Origin: CAZJCK01 sp964544635
GTDB taxonomy: Bacteria > Zixibacteria > MSB-5A5 > GN15 > FEB-12
Direction of reading: 5' to 3'
Length of the DNA: 11,473 bases
Assembly: GCA_964544635.1 (NCBI GenBank)
Contig: CAZJCK010000086.1
Location: 1-11,473 of the forward strand
In this document: positions 1 to 6,857 of the stretch, one piece after another
Numbering within the stretch: the first letter of the stretch is position 1
Layout of the letters: every line of letters starts with the position of its first letter
The notes under the pieces: model-generated
Seen by the model: only the letters and a program-made list of their open reading frames with translations
Databases searched by the model: none
What the model was told of the DNA's origin: nothing
Program-made: the position numbers and the translations under genes

Positions 1-1
1 T

Positions 2-1000
2 ATGCCTGAATTTCGCCAGAACCTCGCCACCAAAGAATGGGTCATCCTCTCGACCGACCGCGGCAGCCGTCCGCGCGACATCGAGAGCGATGAACGTCGC
101 AAACACGATATCCCCGAATACGATCCCGAGTGCCCGTTCTGTAAAGGGAACGAAGCCAGGACCGAGGCGCCGGTCTTCGCCGAACCGTCGGAAGACAACT
201 GGCAGGTCCGCGTCGTCCCCAACAAATACGCCGCCTTAAAGCCGGACCTGGCCACGACGCGCTCGAATGTCGGACGGTTTCGCTCCGTCAAGGGGTTCGG
301 TATCGCCGAGGTGGTGATCGAACACCCGCTGCATCACCAGTCGATCGCCACCATGACGACCGACGAAGTAGCGCTGGTGCTCCGCGCCTACCGCGCACGC
401 CACCGGGATATCAGCGATAACGACAAGATCAACCTGATCAACATCTTTCGCAACCACGGCTACCGGGCCGGTACCTCGCTGGTGCACCCGCACTCACAGA
501 TCATCGCCACGCCGATTGTACCACCCCACGTCCGCTACCCGATGCAGCAGGCGGTCCGGTACTATGACGAGCACGGATCGTGTGTCTTCTGCGATATGCT
601 CAAGGAAGAACTGGTCCAGGGGGAACGCGTGATCATCGACAGCGAATCGTTCGTCGCGTTTTGTCCGTATGCCTCGCGCTCGCCGTTCGAATGCCGCATC
701 TATCCAAAGCAGCACCAGGCCAGCTTCAAGCTGCTCGATGACGAACTGCTGGTGGAGATGGCGTCGGTATTGCAGGAGTTGATGCTTCGGTTGTATGTCC
801 ACCTGAAGGACCCCGACTACAACTACATTCTCCGTTCCGCACCGGTCGGTGATCACGACACCCGCCACCAGCACTGGTACATGGTGATAATCCCCCGGAT
901 CAACATCCGCGCCGGTTTCGAGATAGGCACCGGCATCTATATCAATACGAAAGCGCCCGAAGACGCCGCCCGCGAGTTGCGCGAGGCGGAGATTCCGTAG
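2..1000 (+). CDS. galT: Galactose-1-phosphate uridylyltransferase (GalT, HIT superfamily)
   Basis: A 332-residue cytoplasmic protein that by family exchanges UMP between UDP-glucose and galactose-1-phosphate (Leloir pathway), giving UDP-galactose and glucose-1-phosphate. Two HIT-like halves are visible. The N-terminal half has CPFC (C44, C47), a histidine at about 111 and the catalytic motif HPHSQ at 162-166; H164 matches the uridylylated histidine of E. coli GalT, and C44, C47, H111 and H162 fit its zinc site. The second half has another CxxC (194-197), then a C-terminal HQHWYMVIIPRI stretch near 289-300 and a GFEIGTGIYIN segment as in many bacterial and archaeal GalTs. The ATG at base 2 matches the usual N-terminus (MPEFRQ...EWV), so the protein is probably complete, but its ribosome binding site lies outside the window. 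It converges with the minus-strand gene ending at 1071. A related nucleotidyltransferase specificity, such as ADP-glucose phosphorylase, cannot be excluded. Confidence 0.93.
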   Translation: MPEFRQNLATKEWVILSTDRGSRPRDIESDERRKHDIPEYDPECPFCKGNEARTEAPVFAEPSEDNWQVRVVPNKYAALKPDLATTRSNVGRFRSVKGFGIAEVVIEHPLHHQSIATMTTDEVALVLRAYRARHRDISDNDKINLINIFRNHGYRAGTSLVHPHSQIIATPIVPPHVRYPMQQAVRYYDEHGSCVFCDMLKEELVQGERVIIDSESFVAFCPYASRSPFECRIYPKQHQASFKLLDDELLVEMASVLQELMLRLYVHLKDPDYNYILRSAPVGDHDTRHQHWYMVIIPRINIRAGFEIGTGIYINTKAPEDAARELREAEIP

Positions 1001-1012
1001 CGATCACCGGCC

Positions 1013-1047
1013 AAAGAAAAAACGCCGGGCGGACCAGCCACCCGGCG
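1013..1047 (-). terminator. Intrinsic terminator of the outer-membrane protein gene
   Basis: CGCCGGG (1023-1029) pairs perfectly with CCCGGCG (1041-1047). Past a C/A mismatch, GG (1031-1032) and CC (1038-1039) add two pairs around a five-base loop. On the minus strand the stem is followed by TTTTTTCTTT (complement of 1013-1022), the arrangement of a rho-independent terminator 24 nt past the stop of the 1101-residue gene. On the plus side no T-run follows, so it should not efficiently stop galT transcription. Confidence 0.85.
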
Positions 1048-1070
1048 ATCAGAAATCTCTGGAATCAGTC

Positions 1071-4000
1071 TTAGAAGTCGGCGCCGAACGAGAAGTACGA
1101 CTGCGGTTTGGCCGAGACTTCATAGAAATCGGTCGTCCAGGCCAGGTCGTAACGCAACAACAGGAACCCGAGATTGGCGCGGAATCCGAAGCCGAAGCCG
1201 GTCTTGATGTCCTGCAGTCTGTCACGGCCACCCTCCGATGTGGCGCCCTTGAAGTCATCGTCGAACCAGGCCGAGCCGACATCAACAAACATCGCGCCCA
1301 TTACCCGTTGCAGGACGATCGGCAGCGGGAAGCGCATCGCGAAGTACTCGATCATGGGGAAACGAAACTCCCAGTTGACCAGGCCGAAGCGGTTGCCTTC
1401 GAGGTCATAGTAATCAAGACCGCGGAGCGGCGTGACAACGTCGGCAAAGTACAGGTTCTCGACCTCGAACACGTCGGCATCAACCGTCCGGTTCCCTATA
1501 TAGTTGGTCGTGCCGCCGAGGAAGTAGCGCTTCGGTGTCTCACCGAACGACGCACCGCCGGCGACGCGGAAGGCCATCGAGAAGGTCTTGGAGAAGTGCC
1601 AGTACTTGCGATAGTCGAAGCCGACGGCGTAGAACTCAACATCATCGGAATCAAACAGGTTAATACCGCCCTCGAGCGTCACCTTGGCGCGGGTGCCGTT
1701 AACCGGGCCGGTGAATCCCCAGATGACATTGTCCTTTACATACGACAACTGCGCCGACGTTACCTTGGACGAACGGTTCTCACGGGTATCGTCGATATTC
1801 AGGTACTCGCGATCGATGAAAATCTGCGAGAGGCTCCACTCGAGACGCTTGAAGGTTGACCACGGTCGATTGAACAGGACCGAGAAACCGTAGAAACGGT
1901 CGGAGAACAGGAAGTCGCGACCACCCACATCCTGAATGTAGAAGTTCTTGGTATGAAATATACCCAGACCGTAGCCGGTGCGTTGCCTGGTATTGAAGTA
2001 GTATCCCTGCAGGTATGACTGGTCGAGCGAATTGACCAGGTCGGTTGCGACGTAAATGGTCTGGTCACCGAGATAGTCCGAGAACAAAAACACCGTCTGG
2101 CCGCGCAGGCCGAAAAAGGTGTCATAGGCCAGGCCGCCGCCGATAAAGTCGGCGGTGAACTTGGTCTCGTACGGCTGGACCTCGAATTCGCCGCCTGGCA
2201 GACGGTCGGGTATGGAATCGAAGATCGCCGGTTCCTGTAAGGTGCTGCGACCAAAGGAGGCGGTATCGGCGCCGACAGTCAGCATCAGCGAATCGAGAGC
2301 ATCGGTGTCGTCCTCGCCGACATATACATACCCGTCGTCGTACACCCCGGTTTCAGTAATGACGGCTGTCGAATCGTCGCCGACCTGCACGGTATCAACC
2401 GTCACGGTGTCGTCGGCCGACGCTATCGCTTCGAGCGTGTCGGGATCGACGGCATACGTTTCATACTCAGCCGACAACGAGTCCGGCGACAGCGAAGTCG
2501 ACGCCATCACCGCCGTATCATCCGTTAGCTTCGGCGCTTCCGGAATTTTGACGAGCCGGTCATACCTTCCGGACGCAAAGTCGGTCGGCTCGAGTACACC
2601 GTCCTCGCCCTGCGGTACCAGTTCGCGCAGGATAAAGATATCGAAGCCGCCACGGTAGAATGCCGAGTAGGCGATTTGCCGGGAGTCGGGCGACCATGAG
2701 ATGGAACGCACGCCGGTCAGGATGTCGGTCACGGCATAGTAGTTTGTCGAATCGAGGTAGCCGATGTAAATGTTGTCGATACCGTTGCGATTCGAGATGA
2801 ACGCAACCTTTTCACCGTCGGGCGACACCCGCGGCGTCTTGTTCTGACCCGGCCCGAAATCGAGCGGCGTAACGTCGGGCGAGCCGAGGTTTAGCCGGAA
2901 AAGGTTGTAGTTACCGTACTCGAAGTCGCCCGGCATGTGGGCGCCGGAATGCACGTACATGTGCCCCTCGCCGTCGATCATCGGCGAGGTGGGATGCGGA
3001 CGGTCGGATTCAAAGACAATCCCTTTTGAGTCGGGCAACCACGATGCATCGGAGTCGTCGTAGCGATCGTCGGTAAGGCGCTCGGTAACGTCGGTGTCGA
3101 TATGATACACATACAGGTCGCGCTTGTAGCCGCGCAGGGCCGAGAACAAGACCTTGTTGCCGTCGGGCGACCAGTGCGGATTCAGGATGTTATTGAATTC
3201 GAACCGCTTCTTAAAGTACACTTCTTTGTTGTCGATGTTCAAAAAGACCAGCGCATCCTGGCCGTCAGACTTGGCCACGAAGACCAGCCGTCGACCATCA
3301 GGTGAGAACGATGCACCCGAGACATACGAGTGCAGCGACTCCAGGTCGCCCGAACGCTGGCTCTTCACCAGGGCGTCGATCAACTCGCCGTCCTTAGCCG
3401 ATATCAACACCAGCTCGGTATAGTCGGAGCGATCGGTGAACATGACCAGGCGATCACCGTCCGGTGAGTAAACCGGTTTTTCATTGAAGTAGGAACCGTC
3501 CTGCCGCGCCTTCGTCAGCTGCCGGCCGATTTCATTGGCTTCCTTGCGTTTGGCTATCTCCGGCCAGTGCCGTCGCTTCATCTCCTTGGAGAATTCTTTC
3601 CAGAACTCCTCTTCCGTCTTGCCAATCGTTTCCTTGAGGGCGCGGCTCATCGACAAATGCACTTTCCCCTTGCGCAGAATGTCGCCGAGGTTCTCTTCAC
3701 CATATTCATCGGCGATGTATTTCACCATCGCCTGCCCCTGTTTGTAGGCCAGAAAGCCGCCGAGGTATTGCGGCGGTGTCAGGTAGCCGTTGATGGTAGC
3801 ATCGCGCACGAACATATCGGCGAAGTAATCCCAGCCGTGGCGCGACGAATACTCGGCATATCCTTCCGCGTACCAGAGCGGTACATTGAAAATCCGCTGG
3901 CGGGCCAGCATCGAACTGAACAGGTTGCCGAACAGCATGTCGAAGACAACACCGTGGGTCAGTTCGTGATGCAACACGTGGCGGTAATCTTCATACGAGC

Positions 4001-4376
4001 CGGTGAACGGAATGACGATGCGCTTCTTGAACGCTTCGGTGAAGCCGCCTACCCCTTCCGGTAGAATGCCGGGGGTGATGTTGGTCTGCTGAAAGTCGTT
4101 GTGCGAGTTGTAGATGAAGATCGGAATTCGGTTCTGCAGCTTGTAGCCAAGCTCCTCGGATATCTCGACATACGACGACTCCATCACCACCGAGGTGAAT
4201 TTGGCGGTCTCGTAAGCATCTTCATAATAGTAGATATCGAAGTGGCGGGACTGGATGTAGTGCCAGTCGAAGTCGCGGTAGCGAACCTTATTCTTGCCGA
4301 AATATGTTTCCTGGGCGTCGGCAGCAATGCCGAGCAGGAACAGTCCGGCGAGCGACAAGAGGATAAGCTTTTTCAT
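1071..4376 (-). CDS. Outer-membrane protein: gluzincin-like peptidase domain + six-blade TolB-like propeller + Omp85-like barrel
   Basis: An 1101-residue exported protein with a signal peptide (residues 1-21, KK then a leucine-rich core, likely cut after ADA or DAQ). Residues 30-280 resemble the peptidase MA-like zinc metallopeptidase domain: HELTH at 137-141 is an HExxH motif, and WYAEGYAEY at 168-176 offers a third ligand (E171). Residues 295-585 hold six WD40-like/PD40 blades, recognisable by SPDG or similar at about 304, 358, 403, 448, 518 and 562, as in TolB. Residues 605-735 are an acidic, Thr/Ser/Asp-rich linker. Residues 740-1101 look like a beta-barrel of Omp85/BamA type: LRGL at 984-987 fits the [VI]RG[FY] lid-loop motif, followed by GNRFGLVNWEFRFP, and the protein ends in a terminal Phe (YFSFGADF), the barrel-insertion signal. 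No POTRA domains are visible. AAAGGA at 4388-4393 lies 11 nt before the ATG. Proteins of this kind are often labelled biopolymer transporter Tol; real function, substrate and proteolytic activity are unknown. Confidence 0.88.
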   Translation of the reverse strand: MKKLILLSLAGLFLLGIAADAQETYFGKNKVRYRDFDWHYIQSRHFDIYYYEDAYETAKFTSVVMESSYVEISEELGYKLQNRIPIFIYNSHNDFQQTNITPGILPEGVGGFTEAFKKRIVIPFTGSYEDYRHVLHHELTHGVVFDMLFGNLFSSMLARQRIFNVPLWYAEGYAEYSSRHGWDYFADMFVRDATINGYLTPPQYLGGFLAYKQGQAMVKYIADEYGEENLGDILRKGKVHLSMSRALKETIGKTEEEFWKEFSKEMKRRHWPEIAKRKEANEIGRQLTKARQDGSYFNEKPVYSPDGDRLVMFTDRSDYTELVLISAKDGELIDALVKSQRSGDLESLHSYVSGASFSPDGRRLVFVAKSDGQDALVFLNIDNKEVYFKKRFEFNNILNPHWSPDGNKVLFSALRGYKRDLYVYHIDTDVTERLTDDRYDDSDASWLPDSKGIVFESDRPHPTSPMIDGEGHMYVHSGAHMPGDFEYGNYNLFRLNLGSPDVTPLDFGPGQNKTPRVSPDGEKVAFISNRNGIDNIYIGYLDSTNYYAVTDILTGVRSISWSPDSRQIAYSAFYRGGFDIFILRELVPQGEDGVLEPTDFASGRYDRLVKIPEAPKLTDDTAVMASTSLSPDSLSAEYETYAVDPDTLEAIASADDTVTVDTVQVGDDSTAVITETGVYDDGYVYVGEDDTDALDSLMLTVGADTASFGRSTLQEPAIFDSIPDRLPGGEFEVQPYETKFTADFIGGGLAYDTFFGLRGQTVFLFSDYLGDQTIYVATDLVNSLDQSYLQGYYFNTRQRTGYGLGIFHTKNFYIQDVGGRDFLFSDRFYGFSVLFNRPWSTFKRLEWSLSQIFIDREYLNIDDTRENRSSKVTSAQLSYVKDNVIWGFTGPVNGTRAKVTLEGGINLFDSDDVEFYAVGFDYRKYWHFSKTFSMAFRVAGGASFGETPKRYFLGGTTNYIGNRTVDADVFEVENLYFADVVTPLRGLDYYDLEGNRFGLVNWEFRFPMIEYFAMRFPLPIVLQRVMGAMFVDVGSAWFDDDFKGATSEGGRDRLQDIKTGFGFGFRANLGFLLLRYDLAWTTDFYEVSAKPQSYFSFGADF

Positions 4377-4503
4377 GATCTATCACATCCTTTACCCTGA
4401 AGACGGATTCCGACGGTGGTTCGATTAATCCCCACCCTTATTTTTATCGGCATCCTGATTCAGTATCGCTATAGCGAATAGACGTTCTCCAAGGTGAGTC
4501 GTT
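4377..4503. other. murA to outer-membrane protein gene spacer with a 12-bp palindrome
   Basis: This 127-nt spacer lies between two minus-strand genes. It holds a perfect palindrome TCGCTATAGCGA (4466-4477), about 90 nt before the downstream start codon, and an AT-richer stretch (4425-4450). I see no convincing terminator for murA and no clear -10/-35 pair. The palindrome could be an operator or part of an internal promoter, but it could also be chance. Confidence 0.4.
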
Positions 4504-5766
4504 TCAGTCCTTGATTCTCTTTATATCGGCGCCCAGGCTGGAGAGCTTTTCCTCCAGCCGGTCGTAACCTCGATCGATGTGATAGACCCGCAAAATCTCC
4601 GATCTTCCTTTCGCCGCCAAACAGGCCAGGACCAGTCCGGCGCCGGCACGGATATCGGACGCCATCACTTCCGCCCCCTGCAGATGATCCACGCCGTGGA
4701 CTACCGCTTCGGAGCCGGCCACCGAGATATCGGCGCCCAATCGCCGCAACTCCATGGTATGCGTGAACCTGTCTTTAAAAACAGTCTCAGTGATATGGGA
4801 TGTTCCCGAGGCTATGCCGGTTGCCGACATTATGCAGGCCTGCAGGTCGGTGGGGAAGCCGGGGAAGGGGAAAGTGGTGATATTGGTCGGGGCCAGCCGC
4901 GCCGGCGCCGACAGAGTGACACTGTCTTCAGTGCTCTCAACCTCACAGCCCATTTCGACCAGCTTGTGATTGACCACTGTCAGGTCGGACGGATTGATGC
5001 CCGTCACCGTCACCTTGCCCCCCGTCATGGCTGCGCCAATGAGATAGGTGCCGGCTACCAGGCGGTCGCCGGCGACAGTATAGTCGACCGGCTTCAGTTT
5101 TTTGACCGGGTTAATCCGGAGGTGCGGCGTGCCGGCCCCTTCGATACCGGCACCGGCAGCATTGAGGAAGTTGGCGACATCGACGATTTCAGGGTCACAG
5201 GCGGCGTTTATCAGGTCGGTCGGCCCACTGGCAAAAATGCCGCCGTACATGATATTCTCGGTACCGGTATGGGTGGGGCGGTCGGTGTATATTTGTCCGC
5301 CCGCGAGCGGTGCTGCCTCGGCCATGATATAACCGGCCTCTTCACTGATCTTTGCGCCCATGCCGGCAAACGCCTTGATATGAAAATCGACCGGCCGTGC
5401 CCCCAGCGAACAGCCGCCCGGCAATGAGATCCGCGCCTTGCCCATGCGCGATATGAGCGGCCCCAAAACAAGAAATGAGGCCCGCATCTGGCGCATCAGG
5501 TCGTACGGTACAGTGTGCTCGGTCAGATGCTCGGCATTGATCGTCAGCACCCCGTCATCCGCTCTGTACTCAATCTTCGCCCCGAGGTATTTCATCACCT
5601 CGATGGCGGTGTAGATATCCCGCAGCGGTGGAACATTGCGGATGGTGGTCTCGCCGGAATCGATCAGCAGGGCGCCGAGGATGATCGGCAGTGCCGCATT
5701 CTTGGAACCGTCGGCGGCAATGCTGCCGCGAAGCGGTTTCTGTCCTGAAATGACGAATTTATCCAT
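4504..5766 (-). CDS. murA: UDP-N-acetylglucosamine 1-carboxyvinyltransferase (MurA)
   Basis: A 420-residue cytoplasmic enzyme that by family transfers enolpyruvate from PEP to UDP-GlcNAc, the first committed step of peptidoglycan synthesis. Length matches the family (about 420). Key residues are present: K22 in SKNAALP; C119 in LPGGCSLGARPVDFH, matching the active-site Cys115 of E. coli MurA that fosfomycin alkylates; D307 in FPGFPTDLQA, matching Asp305; R373 in DIRAGAG; and R399 in HIDRGYDRLEEKL, matching Arg397. Having Cys rather than Asp at 119 predicts fosfomycin sensitivity at target level. The start is supported by AAGGA (5772-5776) five nt before the ATG. It lies between DUF4416 upstream and the outer-membrane protein gene downstream, all on the minus strand; no other peptidoglycan genes are visible here. 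Confidence 0.97.
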   Translation of the reverse strand: MDKFVISGQKPLRGSIAADGSKNAALPIILGALLIDSGETTIRNVPPLRDIYTAIEVMKYLGAKIEYRADDGVLTINAEHLTEHTVPYDLMRQMRASFLVLGPLISRMGKARISLPGGCSLGARPVDFHIKAFAGMGAKISEEAGYIMAEAAPLAGGQIYTDRPTHTGTENIMYGGIFASGPTDLINAACDPEIVDVANFLNAAGAGIEGAGTPHLRINPVKKLKPVDYTVAGDRLVAGTYLIGAAMTGGKVTVTGINPSDLTVVNHKLVEMGCEVESTEDSVTLSAPARLAPTNITTFPFPGFPTDLQACIMSATGIASGTSHITETVFKDRFTHTMELRRLGADISVAGSEAVVHGVDHLQGAEVMASDIRAGAGLVLACLAAKGRSEILRVYHIDRGYDRLEEKLSSLGADIKRIKD

Positions 5767-5878
5767 GGTAGTCCTTATACCCTAAGCCATATGCATGGTG
5801 CCGTGCGCCGTAGCCATATTTGTCGCCATTACATAGACAGATAGAGTGCCAGGGGAAACAAAAAACCGGCAGTGACGG
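5767..5878. other. DUF4416-murA spacer with a weak terminator-like site
   Basis: A 112-nt spacer between co-directional minus-strand genes. Just at the DUF4416 stop, ACCG (5865-5868) and CGGT (5876-5879) can form a short 4-bp stem, followed on the minus strand by TTTTTTGTTT (complement of 5856-5865). The T-tract is good but the stem is weak, so termination would be partial at best. The rest contains the murA ribosome binding site and no promoter I can defend. Confidence 0.35.
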
Positions 5879-6430
5879 TCAGAAACTGATCGCCTGTTCC
5901 GGATCGAGGACTTCGAACGATCGGTGTACCCGCTCGAACAGGCCGATCGCCTCGTCATGGCAGTAGTCGTCGGGTGTCCACGGCAGACGCACGAAACCGC
6001 GCTTGGACCAGACCAGGGTCAACTCTCCGAACACACCGTCGCCGAGGTAGATGCGGTTGTTGGCTTCACGGTGCGAGGCCACCACCAGATTCTCGGGTGT
6101 CATCAGGCAGGGATCAATGTTGACCGTGCGGAACGTCGTGTCGTCCACCCGGTCACCGAACTTGGCCTCGATCTTGTGGCAATATTTCTTGCATGCGGTC
6201 AACTGATCGCGGGCTAACTCCTTCTCGAACGAGAAAAAGCGCCGTGTCAGGCTGCCACCCATCTCTTCCCGATATTGACCGACTTCTGTGCAGGGGATGT
6301 CCAGCGTTTCGCATTGTACCGGACCGAAGCGCCGTTCCACCTCGTTGAGGGCATCGGTGAGGCCATCGAGCGACGAATAGATGAATGACAGGATGAGCCG
6401 ACCGGGGGCCGGAAACTGTACGCGTGCCAT
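5879..6430 (-). CDS. DUF4416 family protein of unknown function
   Basis: A 183-residue soluble protein with no signal peptide or membrane segment. It resembles DUF4416: an N-terminal strand PGRLILSFIYS, then EVGQYREEMGGSLTRRFFSFEKEL (Tyr, Glu-Met-Gly, and Arg-Arg-Phe near a Ser-Phe-Glu), then TVNIDPCLMTPENLVVASHR, RIYLGDGVFGELTLVWSKRGF and LPWTPDDY, a conserved order of motifs for the family. The molecular role is not known and I do not assign one. The ATG at 6430 is preferred over a TTG 42 nt upstream, because family members begin shortly before the PVKLF-like strand and the extension overlaps a candidate promoter. No good ribosome binding site precedes 6430, which fits a very short leader. 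It is the first gene of the minus-strand run leading into murA. Confidence 0.82.
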   Translation of the reverse strand: MARVQFPAPGRLILSFIYSSLDGLTDALNEVERRFGPVQCETLDIPCTEVGQYREEMGGSLTRRFFSFEKELARDQLTACKKYCHKIEAKFGDRVDDTTFRTVNIDPCLMTPENLVVASHREANNRIYLGDGVFGELTLVWSKRGFVRLPWTPDDYCHDEAIGLFERVHRSFEVLDPEQAISF

Positions 6431-6443
6431 AGTATTGACACAG

Positions 6444-6472
6444 GTTATACGGTCGGGCGCCGCAATCAACAA
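6444..6472 (-). promoter_or_regulatory. Candidate sigma70-type promoter for the DUF4416 gene
   Basis: On the minus strand TTGTTG (6467-6472) and TATAAC (6444-6449) are separated by exactly 17 nt; the -10 box matches TATAAT at five of six positions, the -35 box TTGACA at only three. A start seven nt past the -10 would leave a leader of about six or seven bases before the ATG at 6430, explaining the missing ribosome binding site there. Confidence 0.45.
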
Positions 6473-6534
6473 AAAAGCGAAGGTCGCCCGCTATGCGCAC
6501 CAGCATTGCGGCTGGAGCGTTACCGTGCGTCACG

Positions 6535-6575
6535 GAAAACGATGGTGCGAGCCATCCGCGCCATCGTTGTTGTGT
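6535..6575 (+). repeat. Hairpin repeat, copy 1 (orphan terminator-like element)
   Basis: A 41-nt element whose arms AACGATGGTGCG (6538-6549) and CGCGCCATCGTT (6557-6568) pair over 12 bp with one T-G wobble around the loop AGCCATC. It matches 9898-9938 at 35 of 41 positions. The T-rich tail (GTTGTTGTGT) is poorer than in copy 2. It lies between divergent genes, where a terminator for either neighbour is not expected. Confidence 0.8.
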
Positions 6576-6848
6576 CGCGATCCTCGCCGCCGACAGGTAT
6601 CTTCGTCATCTTTCTGTCATTTTCACACTGTCTACGTATTTTGTTCCGCTTTCGCGTGTCTTCATACTAAGACAGGTCAGGACAAATCTTGACACATCCT
6701 TGCAATCGATAAACACTCGCAGGCTCCGGGAGTCGAGGTCGGGGTGTGTCTGGCTCACAGTTCTGTGTTGGGATTCGAAGCCAAAACAAACAGTACGGAT
6801 TAAATCCTTGCAATTCCTCACCATCACAAACCACAACACAACGCCATT

Positions 6849-6854
6849 GGAGGG
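6849..6854 (+). promoter_or_regulatory. Ribosome binding site of the subtilase gene
   Basis: GGAGGG sits three nt before the ATG at 6858. It is a near-consensus Shine-Dalgarno sequence at short spacing, and it fixes the start in front of a clear signal peptide. Confidence 0.85.
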
Positions 6855-6857
6855 ACA

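Larger units (their letters stand above)
6473..6857. other. Divergent intergenic region with several hairpins
   Basis: No convincing gene is present in these 385 nt. The left part (to about 6575) is dense in inverted repeats: GCGA/TCGC (6477-6487) next to an A-run (T-run on the minus strand), CCAGC/GCTGG (6500-6515), CCGTG/CACGG (6523-6535) and the long hairpin at 6536-6570. The right part is more AT-rich and should hold the subtilase promoter. It contains a perfect TTGACA at 6689-6694, but the -10 region 15-17 nt later (TAAACA or AACACT) is poor. CACAG/CTGTG (6756-6767) and a 7-bp pairing between 6764-6770 and 6834-6840 are possible leader structures just ahead of the ribosome binding site. 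Confidence 0.6.

Noticed and set aside
1308..1859. Plus-strand open frame of 183 codons opposite the barrel domain
   Set aside because: It is antisense to a region with clear barrel motifs and has no recognisable features.
4579..5427. Long open frame of 282 codons antisense to murA
   Set aside because: It lies wholly opposite a clear murA, shows no recognisable domain, and is explained by the codon bias of the real gene.
5830..5860. Sigma54-like TGGCAC element upstream of murA on the minus strand
   Set aside because: The -12 half does not match TTGC at the required spacing.
6435..6440. Perfect TTGACA on the plus strand
   Set aside because: No -10-like sequence lies 16-18 nt downstream (GC-rich there), and no plus-strand gene follows nearby.
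6428..6472. Upstream TTG start for the DUF4416 gene
   Set aside because: The added residues do not fit the family N-terminus, there is no ribosome binding site before it, and it overlaps the candidate promoter.
6768..6845. tRNA-like T-arm on the minus strand (TTCGAAT with flanking TTGG/CCAA)
   Set aside because: The acceptor pairing overlaps the supposed T-arm, and no D-arm or anticodon arm can be formed.
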